A stretch of DNA of 64,000 nt from SAR86 cluster bacterium (GTDB lineage: Bacteria > Pseudomonadota > Gammaproteobacteria > Magnimaribacterales > Magnimaribacteraceae): NCBI GenBank assembly GCA_022447065.1, contig JAKUUM010000008.1:1-64000 (forward strand), in the 5' to 3' direction. The position numbers and the translations under genes are program-made. Shown piece after piece: positions 55,275-64,000 of the stretch. The notes under the pieces are model-generated. The model was given only the letters and a program-made list of their open reading frames with translations. It did not search any database and had not been told where the DNA came from. Position 1 is the stretch's first letter; every line of letters starts with the position of its first letter.

Positions 55275-55703
55275 TCATTCAACTTTTAGCCTTAACTTAA
55301 CTGGAATACCATTACAGTTATCTTTTTCTACTTGGCCGGAAGATAGAATATCAACTATCTTACTTGAAATTCCATACTTTTCTTTTCTTAATTGATGATA
55401 AAGATCATGGGAGTTTACATCTGAAACTGCTAGATATTTTTCCTCTTTGCCTTTTCTAGCTAGTGAGATTTCAGATTTTTCAGTCAATTGATTGATCCAA
55501 TAAGAATCTCTGTGGCCATGTTCTATCCACGATTGTTCATCAGCATCTACAATCCAGACTCTAACTTCTTTGGTACTACCATCGGGTTCAGGTCTGATTA
55601 AGGTTACCACTTCACCTCCTAGCTCCGAAGCCGAAAATATTAAACCTACATAAAGAATTAGAATACTTACTAGGATAACAACTAGTTTAAAAAATATTCT
55701 CAT
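55275..55703 (-). CDS. Membrane-anchored protein of unknown function
   Basis: 142 aa. One N-terminal helix (about 5-25), then a small alpha/beta domain of about 110 residues with EVVTLIRPEPDGSTKEVRVW and HRDSYWINQLTE. The pattern of a Trp-x-x-His-Gly-His region is distinctive, but I do not recognise the family. It follows prpD by 14 bp on the same strand and so is probably the last gene of the prp transcript; it is convergent with the acylase gene with no gap. Confidence 0.65.
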   Translation of the reverse strand: MRIFFKLVVILVSILILYVGLIFSASELGGEVVTLIRPEPDGSTKEVRVWIVDADEQSWIEHGHRDSYWINQLTEKSEISLARKGKEEKYLAVSDVNSHDLYHQLRKEKYGISSKIVDILSSGQVEKDNCNGIPVKLRLKVE

Positions 55704-55717
55704 AAGAACCTTTGGAT

Positions 55718-57166
55718 TTATTCTAAGACTATTAACTCCATAAAATCTGAAACTGCTGTGGATTCTAATTTGGATTCATCTAAACAAAGATTAAGTATCA
55801 CTTCTGATCTTGATTCCGAAAACTGTGTACCTAGATTATTTTTAAACTTTTCAATTAAAAGTGGCAAGCCTTCTTCTCTTCTTCTTCGATGTCCAATGGG
55901 ATATTCAACTTCAATTTTCTCTGTTGAGCTTCCATCTTCAAAAAAGATCTGTACCGCATTAGCAACAGATCTCTTGTCTGCCTCTAGATACTCTCGACTG
56001 TAGCGTTTATCTTCTTCAATCACCATCTTACTTCTCAATAAATCTATGCGAGGATCGGAAGCTACATCATCCTCATAATCTTCTGCTACTAGGTTCCCTT
56101 TTAACAGGCCTACAGCCGTCATGTATTGAATGCAGTGATCTCTATCTGCAGGATTGTTAAGTTGTCCTTCCTTACTAATAATCCTGATAGCTGACTCTTG
56201 TGTACTAATAACAATCTTCTGGATATCGTTAACCCTATCTTTTACTTCAGAGTGAAGTATGACAGCTGCCTCAACAGCAGTTTGAGCATGAAATTCAGCT
56301 GGAAATGAAACTTTAAACAAGACATTCTCCATTACGTAAGATCCAAACTCCTGAGGAAGCCTTAGCTCTTTTCCTTTAAAGAGTACATCTTGAAATCCCC
56401 AAATTGGAGCAGTGATAGCGCTTGGATAACCAATTTGGCCTTTTAAGGTTAGTAGAACTAATTGAAGAGCTCTACTGGTAGCATCGCCAGCAGCCCAAGA
56501 CTTTCTTGGCCCAACATTGGGCGCATGTCGATAGGTTCTTAAACTTTGTCCATCAACAAACGCTTGAGACAGGGCATTTATAGTTTGTTCCTTGGTCAAA
56601 CCGAACAGAGAAGAAATAACGGCAGTAGAAGCAATTTTAACTAAGACCACATGGTCCAACCCGACTCTGTTAAAGCTGTTTTCTAAAGCAAGTATGCCTT
56701 GAATCTCATGAGCTTTTATCATACTAACCAGAACGTCATAGATGGTTAGGCCCTTCTTCCCTAACTGGACATTTTTTTGAGAAATATAATCGGCTGCTGC
56801 CAAGATTCCCCCTAAATTATCTGAAGGATGTCCCCATTCTGCTGCTAACCAGGTATCGTTAAAATCCAGCCATCTAACCATAGCTCCAATGTCCCAAGCT
56901 CCTTTTACTGGATCTAGCACATGTTTAGTTCCCGGAACCCTAACTCCACCAGGTACTTGTGTATTTTCTACATAAGGTCCTAGCAAATTTTTGCAATCAT
57001 CAAAAGTTAAAGCTAATAAACCACAACCCAGAGTGTCCATGAGACAGTATCTGGCAGTGGTCAAAGCTTCTTTACTTTCTATGGATATATTAAGAGCATA
57101 GTCAGCAATCTTAACCAGCACCTTATCAGGATCAGGTCGGACGTTTGAGTCGACGTTTCCAGTCAT
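55718..57166 (-). CDS. prpD: 2-methylcitrate dehydratase
   Basis: 482 aa, normal length. MmgE/PrpD-family enzyme removing water from 2-methylcitrate in propionate degradation. Marks: LMDTLGCGLLAL, VRWLDFNDTWLAAEWGHPSD with LGGILAAAD, RKSWAAGDATSRA and KVSFPAEFHAQTAVEAA. 19 bp after prpC. Confidence 0.96.
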   Translation of the reverse strand: MTGNVDSNVRPDPDKVLVKIADYALNISIESKEALTTARYCLMDTLGCGLLALTFDDCKNLLGPYVENTQVPGGVRVPGTKHVLDPVKGAWDIGAMVRWLDFNDTWLAAEWGHPSDNLGGILAAADYISQKNVQLGKKGLTIYDVLVSMIKAHEIQGILALENSFNRVGLDHVVLVKIASTAVISSLFGLTKEQTINALSQAFVDGQSLRTYRHAPNVGPRKSWAAGDATSRALQLVLLTLKGQIGYPSAITAPIWGFQDVLFKGKELRLPQEFGSYVMENVLFKVSFPAEFHAQTAVEAAVILHSEVKDRVNDIQKIVISTQESAIRIISKEGQLNNPADRDHCIQYMTAVGLLKGNLVAEDYEDDVASDPRIDLLRSKMVIEEDKRYSREYLEADKRSVANAVQIFFEDGSSTEKIEVEYPIGHRRRREEGLPLLIEKFKNNLGTQFSESRSEVILNLCLDESKLESTAVSDFMELIVLE

Positions 57167-57185
57167 AAATTTTCCTTGTTAATAA

Positions 57186-58310
57186 TTAACGATCAGACAT
57201 GTCAACCCAGTCTGACTTATCTGGGCCAATGTATCCCTCACTAGGTCTAATGAGGGTATTGTCCGCTCGTTGTTCCATCACATTTGCAGCCCATCCTGAG
57301 GTCCTGCCAATAACAAACAAAGGCGTAAAAATCTGTGTGGGTATTCCTAGGTAGTGGTAAGCGGAAGCCATGTAAAAATCTGTATTGGCAAATAAATTTT
57401 TTTCCTCTGCCATAACTTTCTCTACCTCTTCAGAGACTTCATACAAGAGAGTATCTCCCACAGATTCTCCTAACTTCTTAGACCAGGCTTTAATAATTTT
57501 ATTTCTGGGATCCTCATTGGTGTACACCGCATGGCCAAAGCCCATGATCTTTTCTTTATTAGCTAACATTCTTTTCACACCTTCATTAGCTTCTTCTCTT
57601 GAAGAGAATTTTTCTATCATGCCCATAGCGGCTTCATTAGCTCCCCCATGTAGAGGACCTCTTAAAGTTCCAATAGCTCCGGTGATGCATGAATGCATGT
57701 CTGACAGCGTTGAAGCACAGATTCTAGCAGTAAAGGTAGACGCATTAAATCCATGTTCAGCATAAAGAATTAGTGAAACATCAAGTGCTCTAGCATGTTC
57801 TTCAGAAGGCTCTTTACCAGTTAGCAGAGATAAAAATTGGCCCCCAATGGTCAAGTGATCAGTTTCTGTCTCCATACTTTCACCCTCATGTGAAAAACGA
57901 TACCAATAAGTAATAATAGAAGGCATAGCAGCTAGGATTCGGTCTGCAGTTTCGCTTTGATTTGAAAAATCTCCTTCAGGTTCCAAATTTCCCAGCATAG
58001 AACATCCGGTTCTCAATACATCCATGGGGTGAGCAGAGCCAGGAATACGTTGTAATACTTCTTTTAATTCCTCGGGAAGTTTCCTATAGGATTTTAGTTT
58101 TGAAGAATAATTATCATATTCAGATTGATTAGGAAGATTGCCGTATAAAAGCATATAAGCAACTTCCTCAAAAGTTGCTTTTTCAGACAATTCTTCTATC
58201 GCATAACCACGGTAGGTAAGACCTTTTCCAGCTTTTCCTACCGTTGAAAGAGCCGTATGACCAGCCACCTGTCCTCTTAATCCTGCCCCTTCTAGTTTCT
58301 TTTTAGCCAT
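57186..58310 (-). CDS. prpC: 2-methylcitrate synthase
   Basis: 374 aa. Condenses propionyl-CoA with oxaloacetate. Begins GLRGQVAGHTALSTVGKAG, the PrpC form rather than TCA citrate synthase; catalytic marks HGGANEAAM, GFGHAVYTNEDPR and a C-terminal R of the citrate-synthase family. Lies between prpB and prpD with gaps of 9 and 19 bp. Confidence 0.96.
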   Translation of the reverse strand: MAKKKLEGAGLRGQVAGHTALSTVGKAGKGLTYRGYAIEELSEKATFEEVAYMLLYGNLPNQSEYDNYSSKLKSYRKLPEELKEVLQRIPGSAHPMDVLRTGCSMLGNLEPEGDFSNQSETADRILAAMPSIITYWYRFSHEGESMETETDHLTIGGQFLSLLTGKEPSEEHARALDVSLILYAEHGFNASTFTARICASTLSDMHSCITGAIGTLRGPLHGGANEAAMGMIEKFSSREEANEGVKRMLANKEKIMGFGHAVYTNEDPRNKIIKAWSKKLGESVGDTLLYEVSEEVEKVMAEEKNLFANTDFYMASAYHYLGIPTQIFTPLFVIGRTSGWAANVMEQRADNTLIRPSEGYIGPDKSDWVDMSDR

Positions 58311-58319
58311 ATCTTCGCT

Positions 58320-59204
58320 TTACTTTTCAAACAGATCATCAAGTTTCTTTTCGAAAGTATGATAATCCAGTATTTCGTAAAGTTCATCTCTAGTTTGCAT
58401 TTTATCAAGCAACGTTTCTTGAGTCCCTTGTTCAAGAATCTCTGTATAGACTTCTTCTGCAGCTTTACTCATTGCTCGAAAAGCAGACAAAGGATACAAA
58501 ACCATATCAACACCGACTTCACTTAATTCGGTTTTAGAAAACAAAGGTGTTTGACCAAATTCAGTGATGTTAGCCAATAGCGGTACGTTTATTTGATCTG
58601 AGAATTTTTTATATTGGTCTATCTCAGTTACGGCTTCAGCAAATATAGCATCTGCACCAGCATCTTCGTAGGCAACTGCTCTTTCCAAAGCAGCCTCCAA
58701 CCCTTCGTTGGCAAGAGCATCCGTTCGAGCCATTATCATAAAATCAGGATCAGTCTTTGCATCTACCGCGGCTTTTAACCTGTCTTGCATTTCTTTAGAC
58801 GAAACAAGTTCCTTGTTTGGTCTATGACCACATCTTTTTTGTTCTACTTGATCTTCTATATGGACCCCAGCTGCACCCGATGAAATCATACTCTTAACCA
58901 TTCTTGATAGGTTGAAAGCCCCTCCCCATCCAGTATCAGCATCAACTAATAAAGGCAATTCACAAACATTTGTTATTCTCTCAACATCAGTTAATACATC
59001 TGCTAAGGTTGTTATTCCCAAGTCAGGAATACCCATACTAGAAGCTGCTATCCCGCTTCCAGAAAGATAAATTGCCTTATGCCCTTTCTTCTCTGCCAAA
59101 AGAGAAGAATAGGCACTTACGGTACCTACAATCTGTAAAGGTGTATTTTCAGAAATAGCATTTCTTAATTTCTTTCCTTGTGAGATCTTTTCATTCATAA
59201 CCAA
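58320..59204 (-). CDS. prpB: Methylisocitrate lyase
   Basis: 294 aa. Splits 2-methylisocitrate to pyruvate and succinate. Metal and active-site marks: [31 protein letters not shown] with the KRCGH loop, and MARTDALAN. Starts 8 bp after thrH. Together with prpC and prpD it encodes the methylcitrate cycle apart from aconitase, which AcnB (36.6-39.2 kb) may supply. Confidence 0.96.
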   Translation of the reverse strand: MVMNEKISQGKKLRNAISENTPLQIVGTVSAYSSLLAEKKGHKAIYLSGSGIAASSMGIPDLGITTLADVLTDVERITNVCELPLLVDADTGWGGAFNLSRMVKSMISSGAAGVHIEDQVEQKRCGHRPNKELVSSKEMQDRLKAAVDAKTDPDFMIMARTDALANEGLEAALERAVAYEDAGADAIFAEAVTEIDQYKKFSDQINVPLLANITEFGQTPLFSKTELSEVGVDMVLYPLSAFRAMSKAAEEVYTEILEQGTQETLLDKMQTRDELYEILDYHTFEKKLDDLFEK

Positions 59205-59212
59205 AAAATAGC

Positions 59213-59827
59213 CTAAAACTCTTGAACGAAATGAGAAGCACGAGAAAAAACCTTCTTTAGCTCAGCATGACTCTCTACACACTGAATATTGTCATATTCA
59301 GCTCTTATATGTTTGGGAGCTTTAAAAAATACTCCCAAGTCCGCTTCCGTTAACATCCCAATATCGTTATATGAATCACCAGAAGCAAACACTTTATATT
59401 TCAATCCCTTCAAGGCTTGAACTACTCGTTTCTTATTCTCTTCTTGGCGCAATTTATAACCTTTTAATTTATTTTCTTCTATTTCAAGATGATGGCAAAT
59501 TATGGGAGGGGTTCCTAATTTCCTTATTAAAGGCCAAGCCATTTGATAGAAGGAATCAGAAATTATGGTGACCTGAAAGTTATCCCTAGCCCAATCGATA
59601 AATTCTTTAGCTCCTTCGAAGGGTTCCATTCCTTCAACAACCTGACTTATGTCTTTCATGGACAAATCTATTGAATTAACGAGCTTTATTCTCATGTCCA
59701 TTAACGTGGAATAATTTTTTATATCTTGAGTCGTTAAATTAAATTTCTCTTCACCAGTAAATTTAGCAACTTCAGACCAAATTTCTGGGACTAATACCCC
59801 TTCTAGATCAAGACAAACGTATTCCAT
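59213..59827 (-). CDS. thrH: ThrH-type phosphoserine phosphatase / homoserine phosphotransferase
   Basis: 204 aa. HAD enzyme of the ThrH group: [13 protein letters not shown] (second Asp of DxD replaced by Glu, as in ThrH), [12 protein letters not shown], and [11 protein letters not shown]. In Pseudomonas it dephosphorylates phosphoserine and can pass the phosphate to homoserine. Here it leads the prp genes, 8 bp before prpB, an unusual place for it. Confidence 0.92.
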   Translation of the reverse strand: MEYVCLDLEGVLVPEIWSEVAKFTGEEKFNLTTQDIKNYSTLMDMRIKLVNSIDLSMKDISQVVEGMEPFEGAKEFIDWARDNFQVTIISDSFYQMAWPLIRKLGTPPIICHHLEIEENKLKGYKLRQEENKKRVVQALKGLKYKVFASGDSYNDIGMLTEADLGVFFKAPKHIRAEYDNIQCVESHAELKKVFSRASHFVQEF

Positions 59828-59894
59828 AACTTAAATTTTTTGTGGAAAGATGCAGTGATGGCGCATTCTATACCCTTTGTATCAAAATTGCAGT

Positions 59895-60767
59895 TTACTG
59901 TTTAAGATTTACAACTTGACCTGTTGGCACCTTATCACTTGCTAAATCACAATTTTCTTCTTGATCATCAAAGAAAATATCAGCTTGGTATACTTTTAAG
60001 AAATCAGCCTTTTGCAATCCTCCTAAGAATAAACTCTCATCTATTCTTATCTCCCATTCTCTTAAAGTACGAATAACTCTTTCATGGGATGGAGCAGATC
60101 TAGCTGTAACTAGGGCAATCCTTAAAGGACATTCAGACTGAGGAAATAAAGTTTGAAGTCTGTGCAATTCAGATAAGAAAGGTTTGAAAGGTCCTCCCGA
60201 TAAAGGTTTTTTGGCTAAACTTTTCTCGTTCTTATCAAACGCCTCTAAACCATAGGTATCATAAATTTCTTGTGACTCTTCAGAAAAAATAACTGCGTCT
60301 CCATCAAAGGCAACCTTTAACTGACTATCCTTCGTTTTGGGTGTCCCAGATGGGATTATTCTTGCTGCGGCCACACCACTTTTTAAGGCTAATTTGCAAT
60401 CAGAAAATTCTGTGGAAAGAAATAAATGAGCGCCAAAAGCCTTGGCGTAAGTATGAGGGCTATTCCCTCCACAAAAGGCAGCTCTTTTTATTTCTAACTT
60501 ATGATGTTCTATTGAATTAAAAATTCTTAATCCTGTATCAGCAGAGTTTCTACTTAACAAAACGACCTCTACAGATTTTTGTTGTTTTAACTTCTTATTT
60601 AAATCCAATAACTTCATCACTAGAGGAAAAGCCTGACCTGGATTAAGCACTTCATTTTCATTAGATATTTGATATTCTCGATAAGCCTCTAATCCTTGTT
60701 CTTCAAAGATCTTATGGCTGTCATCTAGATCGAACAGAGCTCTAGAAGTAATTCCTATGACTAACAT
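59895..60767 (-). CDS. 5'-nucleotidase, PF06189 type
   Basis: 290 aa. Matches the bacterial relatives of cytosolic 5'-nucleotidase I: SRALFDLDDSHKIFEEQGLE, VVLLSRNSADTGLRIFNSI, RAAFCGGNSPHTYAKAF, and FDGDAVIFSEESQ. Likely cleaves nucleoside monophosphates in the cytoplasm. Divergent from lexA; the shared LexA box lies 22 bp before its start, so SOS may affect it too. Confidence 0.9.
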   Translation of the reverse strand: MLVIGITSRALFDLDDSHKIFEEQGLEAYREYQISNENEVLNPGQAFPLVMKLLDLNKKLKQQKSVEVVLLSRNSADTGLRIFNSIEHHKLEIKRAAFCGGNSPHTYAKAFGAHLFLSTEFSDCKLALKSGVAAARIIPSGTPKTKDSQLKVAFDGDAVIFSEESQEIYDTYGLEAFDKNEKSLAKKPLSGGPFKPFLSELHRLQTLFPQSECPLRIALVTARSAPSHERVIRTLREWEIRIDESLFLGGLQKADFLKVYQADIFFDDQEENCDLASDKVPTGQVVNLKQ

Positions 60768-60771
60768 AAAT

Positions 60772-60801
60772 TTGAGTTTTATCCATTTTACTGTATATAA
60801 T
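60772..60801 (+). promoter_or_regulatory. Predicted lexA promoter
   Basis: TTGAGT (60772-60777), 18 bp, TATAAT (60796-60801). The -10 lies inside the LexA box, giving self-repression. A ribosome site AGGGGGA stands 5 nt before the ATG at 60828. Confidence 0.65.
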
Positions 60802-60808
60802 TACAGTA
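60789..60808. promoter_or_regulatory. LexA operator (SOS box) of lexA
   Basis: TACTGTATATAATTACAGTA: CTGT-N8-ACAG with flanking TA, 19 bp before the lexA start and 22 bp before the divergent 5'-nucleotidase start. Slightly less perfect than the umuDC box. Confidence 0.93.
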
Positions 60809-60827
60809 ATAAAGTTTAGGGGGAAAT

Positions 60828-61427
60828 ATGAAAGGCTTAACTGCACGGCAAGAAGAGATTCTAAATCTTATTAAAGACTATTTAAAGGAAAAAGGTTTTC
60901 CCCCAACTAGGGCAGATATTTCAAAGGCATTCGGTTTTAAATCACCCAATGCTGCAGAACAACATCTCAGAGCTATCGAAAAGAAAGGATTCATCTCCAT
61001 ACTGTCAGGTGCTTCAAGAGGCATTATCTTAAATCAAAAAGAAGTTGGTATCCCAGTAATAGGACTAGTAGCAGCAGGACAGCCAATACTGGCAGAAGAA
61101 AACGTTGAAAGTAAATTAGAAATACCCCCATTAATGTTTAAACAAAAAGCAGATTTCTTTCTTAGAGTAAAAGGCGAAAGCATGAAAGATGTTGGCATAA
61201 ACGAAGAAGACCTGATAGCAGTAAGAAAATCTAAAGAATGTAGGAATGGAGATATTGTTGTGGCTAGAATCAACGACGAAGTCACAGTTAAGACTTTTAA
61301 GACCAATGGTGAAGGTGAAGTGATACTTCAACCTCAAAATAAAAACTTTAATTCAATAAAGGTTAACCTTTCTAAAGAAGACTTCTTTATAGAAGGAATA
61401 TGTGTGGGGGTAATTAAAAGGTTCTAA
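60828..61427 (+). CDS. lexA: LexA repressor
   Basis: 199 aa. Winged-helix DNA-binding domain (about 1-65; LTARQEEILNLIKDYL, RADISKAFGFKSPNAAEQHL) and a C-terminal peptidase domain. Self-cleavage site Ala83-Gly84 (LVAAGQP), Ser118 in GESM and Lys155 in VTVKTF are intact. Represses SOS genes until RecA filaments trigger its cleavage. Upstream box shows self-control. It is convergent with topA, 4 bp apart; lexA and topA are near each other in Pseudomonas too, with sulA between, which is absent here. Confidence 0.98.
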   Translation: MKGLTARQEEILNLIKDYLKEKGFPPTRADISKAFGFKSPNAAEQHLRAIEKKGFISILSGASRGIILNQKEVGIPVIGLVAAGQPILAEENVESKLEIPPLMFKQKADFFLRVKGESMKDVGINEEDLIAVRKSKECRNGDIVVARINDEVTVKTFKTNGEGEVILQPQNKNFNSIKVNLSKEDFFIEGICVGVIKRF

Positions 61428-61431
61428 AAAT

Positions 61432-64000
61432 CTATTCTAATAGTGATAAAGCTATAACCTCGTCGACGTCTTTAACCTTAATGTCTTTTGGAAGCTCTTT
61501 CTTGGTTCCAGCATGAACCACAAATGCTTTCCATCCTTTATTCCTAGTTCTTTGTCTTCTAATGCCTACAGGTCTTAAATCACTAGGGTGATAAGTAATT
61601 ATGGGTAGGTTCTCCACAGCCCATTCTAAGGTTACTTCTTCAACAGAAAGGTCTTTAGGGACAGTTTTTCTTATTAAATCATCAGTTTCCACATATGCTC
61701 CAAACCTGCCTTTCTTTAAATAGACAGGCCTATTACTTGATGGATCGAGTCCTAATTCTTTAGCTTCCTCTTGACCTGTGCCCTTACCAGCTAAAAGCTC
61801 AATAGCTCGGTTCATGCCAAGAGAAAAGATGTCTTCTTCTACAAGAAGGTTTGCATATTGATAGGTTTCTTTGCCTTGCCTTTTAACTCTGACAAAAGGA
61901 CCTCTTGCAAAACCTGCTTCAATAATTTCACCCGTTTCAGGATGAGGGCCAATAGTCCGGGGCAAGTTAATCCATTTGATTGCTTCTTCAATTGATAAAA
62001 GTTCAGCAATCTCATTTGGAATTGTCTGTCTCATTGTTTTTAACTTTGAATCTTGAGTTTCTAAATAAAGTCCTCCACCCCTCGAAGGCTTTAAGAAGAT
62101 ATCTTTTCCAGATTCAGGATTAATACCTATCGAATCTTTAGCTTTAGCATGTGCATCAGCTTCTTCACTGGTTAAAAAGGGAGGACTTTTATAATCACAA
62201 CCGGTTTCATCATATTCGGAACATCCTATGAAAGGGCCGAACTTAGGGCTGTTCTTCAAAGTTAGGACCCCAGAGCACTTAGGGCAACTATCGCCACTGG
62301 GAAATAAACGTTCTTTTAAAACTTGATTAAGCTTCTCTAATACTTCTCTATTGGAAAGCTCAAGAACTGAATTGACACTGGGTTCAAACCCTTCCCAGAA
62401 CTTATCTAATAAATTAGTCCATAGAAGTTCCCCTTTTGCTATTTGATCCAAAGATTCTTCCATGTCGGCAGTAAAATCATATTTAAAGTAGTCCAAAAAA
62501 TAAGAATCTAAGAAAGCCACTACAACTCTACCTTTATTAGCTGGCTTAAATTGTTTGTTTTCCAGAGAAGCATACTCACGTTTTTTTATACTATTCATTA
62601 TTGATGCATAAGTTGAAGGACGACCAATACCTCTTTCTTCTAGCTCTTTAATAAGACTTGCTTCGGTAAATCTAGGAGGAGCTTTAGTAAAGTGTTGTTC
62701 AGGTGAAATTGAAGTTATTTCAAACTTATCTCCTAGTTCTAACTTCTCGGACAGTCTTGTGTCGGAAGTGTTTTCTTCATCGTCTTTACTTTCCTCATAA
62801 ACTTCTAAAAATCCGTTAAAAATAATTTGTGTTCCAGTTGCTTTAAAAATTAGATTCTGATCAGAAGAGGAAATAAAAATATCTGTTTGAGTTACATCTG
62901 CACTTTCCATTTGACTTGACACAGCTCTGTTCCATATAAGCTCATAAAGTCTAGCCTCATCTCCAGAAAATCCAGCTCCCGAAGGATATTTACCAGCATT
63001 AGTGGGCCTTATGGCTTCATGTGCTTCTTGAGCTTGTTTTGATTTACTTTTATAAGTTCTGGATTGAGATGTTAAGTACTTAGAACCATATCTATCTTCT
63101 ATTACATTTCTTATTTGGGTAATTCCTTCCAAGACTATAACGGGACTATCGGTTCGCATATAAGTGATATGAGCCTTTTCATAAAGTGATTGAGCAGTTC
63201 TCATTGTTTGATCTGCAGAAAATTTTAATTTTCTGGCTGCCTCTTGTTGAAGGGTAGAAGTTATAAAGGGAGGTCGAGGATTTCTTTTAAGAGGTTTTTT
63301 AATTATTTCTGAAATTGAAAACAAAGAATTCTTCGATCTAAGGGCAATTTCCTGAGCAAATGGTTCACTAGAAATATCTAATTTTTTTAATTTATTTCCA
63401 TCCACAGAATTTACTTGGGCTGAAATTTTTTCTTGCTCTTTCTGAAAATCTGCCTTAATACTCCAATACTCTTGGGGATCAAAAACTTCTCTGTCACTCT
63501 CTCTCTCACATATTAGTTTTAAAGCTACTGATTGAACTCTCCCTGCTGATTTTGCTCCTGGTAGTCTCCTCCAAAGAAGAGGAGACAAATTAAATCCCAC
63601 AACAAAATCTAAAACTCTTCTGGCAAGATAGGCTTCTACTTTATCTATGTTTATTTCTTGAAGATTGTTGATTGCCTCGGTCACAGAATCCCTTGTGATG
63701 GAGTTAAAAACTGCTCTACTAACTTTTATATCTTCTGTGGCTCCCTTTTTCTTAAGAAGTTCATATATATGCCAAGCAATAGCTTCCCCTTCTCTATCAG
63801 GGTCAGTTGCAAGTATTAGGTGTTGTGCATTTTTAAGAAGGTGCAGAATTTCTTTGAATTGATCTTTTCCCCTTTTGTTTAGAGACCATTTAATAGTAGA
63901 CCAATCCCCAGGAATAACTGCTCCATCCTTGTCTTCTATATCCCTGACATGACCAAAAGAAGCTATCACTCTATAAGAATCCCCCAGATAGCTTTCTATA
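61432..64000 (-). CDS. topA: DNA topoisomerase I (5' end outside window)
   Basis: About 855 codons are visible; the frame continues past the right edge (YLGDSYRVIASFGHVRDI), lacking only some 25 N-terminal residues. Relaxes negative supercoils. Toprim metal motif DPDREGEAIAWH, catalytic Tyr in ITYMRTDSP, ERGIGRPSTYASI. The C-terminal part has one clear Cys4 zinc motif (CPKC...GCSEYDETGCDY) followed by about three Topo-C repeats (GKDIFLKPSRGGGLYLE, FARGPFVRVKRQG, GRFGAYVET), unlike the three zinc fingers plus ribbons of E. coli TopA; this layout is commoner outside Enterobacteria. Confidence 0.96.
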   Translation of the reverse strand, partial: IESYLGDSYRVIASFGHVRDIEDKDGAVIPGDWSTIKWSLNKRGKDQFKEILHLLKNAQHLILATDPDREGEAIAWHIYELLKKKGATEDIKVSRAVFNSITRDSVTEAINNLQEINIDKVEAYLARRVLDFVVGFNLSPLLWRRLPGAKSAGRVQSVALKLICERESDREVFDPQEYWSIKADFQKEQEKISAQVNSVDGNKLKKLDISSEPFAQEIALRSKNSLFSISEIIKKPLKRNPRPPFITSTLQQEAARKLKFSADQTMRTAQSLYEKAHITYMRTDSPVIVLEGITQIRNVIEDRYGSKYLTSQSRTYKSKSKQAQEAHEAIRPTNAGKYPSGAGFSGDEARLYELIWNRAVSSQMESADVTQTDIFISSSDQNLIFKATGTQIIFNGFLEVYEESKDDEENTSDTRLSEKLELGDKFEITSISPEQHFTKAPPRFTEASLIKELEERGIGRPSTYASIMNSIKKREYASLENKQFKPANKGRVVVAFLDSYFLDYFKYDFTADMEESLDQIAKGELLWTNLLDKFWEGFEPSVNSVLELSNREVLEKLNQVLKERLFPSGDSCPKCSGVLTLKNSPKFGPFIGCSEYDETGCDYKSPPFLTSEEADAHAKAKDSIGINPESGKDIFLKPSRGGGLYLETQDSKLKTMRQTIPNEIAELLSIEEAIKWINLPRTIGPHPETGEIIEAGFARGPFVRVKRQGKETYQYANLLVEEDIFSLGMNRAIELLAGKGTGQEEAKELGLDPSSNRPVYLKKGRFGAYVETDDLIRKTVPKDLSVEEVTLEWAVENLPIITYHPSDLRPVGIRRQRTRNKGWKAFVVHAGTKKELPKDIKVKDVDEVIALSLLE

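Overview
The window is about 64 kb of AT-rich (hand counts of sampled lines mostly 28-42% G+C), densely packed chromosome from a gammaproteobacterium. This follows from gene neighbourhoods typical of that class: aroC-leuCDB-asd-fimV-truA-trpF...accD-folC-cvpA-purF, alaS-lysC, divergent purL/mltF, uvrB-tRNA-gltX-cysS-ppiB-lpxH, lexA next to topA, a single-chain PurL and AcnB. Low G+C, many 1-8 bp gene overlaps, shortened versions of MltF and FimV, and TonB receptors suggest a streamlined marine lineage (SAR86-like is my guess, not shown by the sequence). No rRNA, CRISPR array, insertion sequence or phage gene was seen. No stretch longer than 300 bp lacks a gene; the largest gap is 36343-36576.

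Layout. 1-6.7 kb: a run of three ABC exporter half-transporters (the last cut by the window edge) led by a cysteine-rich secreted protein. 6.7-8.5 kb: an MmcQ/YjbR protein and a class III aminotransferase whose start lies 12 nt after the 3' end of tRNA-Ser(GCT). 8.7-14.6 kb: iron-uptake block with YbaN, two TonB-dependent receptors, Fur-box-like sites and an FTR1 permease. 14.7-20.8 kb: a leftward run of nudL-like, gamma carbonic anhydrase, dienelactone hydrolase, alaS, lysC and a small membrane protein. 20.8-28.2 kb: Nudix hydrolase, purL, a shortened MltF-like transglycosylase and uvrB; the purL/mltF promoter region holds two sites closely matching the NrdR box, 32 bp apart. 28.2-33.9 kb: tRNA-Asn, a PD-(D/E)XK nuclease, cysS, gltX, an anchored cyclophilin, lpxH and an orphan membrane protein. 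34.0-35.8 kb: umuDC behind a consensus LexA box. 35.9-39.2 kb: DUF1289 gene and acnB. 39.2-52.4 kb: one leftward block of fifteen genes from aroC to purF (chorismate, leucine, Asp-semialdehyde, tryptophan, fatty acid, folate and purine synthesis). 52.5-55.7 kb: HAD hydrolase, penicillin-acylase-family enzyme and an orphan protein. 55.7-60.8 kb: methylcitrate cycle genes prpD, prpC, prpB with thrH, then a 5'-nucleotidase. 60.8-64 kb: lexA (own LexA box) and topA (5' end outside the window).

How the genes work together. AcnB can supply the 2-methylisocitrate step between PrpD and PrpB, since no acnD/prpF is present in the prp run. LexA would control itself and umuDC. Fur-like sites link the FecA-type receptor and the FTR1 permease. 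The most notable signals are the tandem NrdR-like boxes at purL/mltF, an iron-uptake block where csrA normally follows alaS/lysC, the tRNA-Ser-aminotransferase junction, domain loss in MltF and FimV, an asymmetric (presumably heterodimeric) ABC exporter pair, and an unusual Val-Gly pair at the UmuD self-cleavage position.
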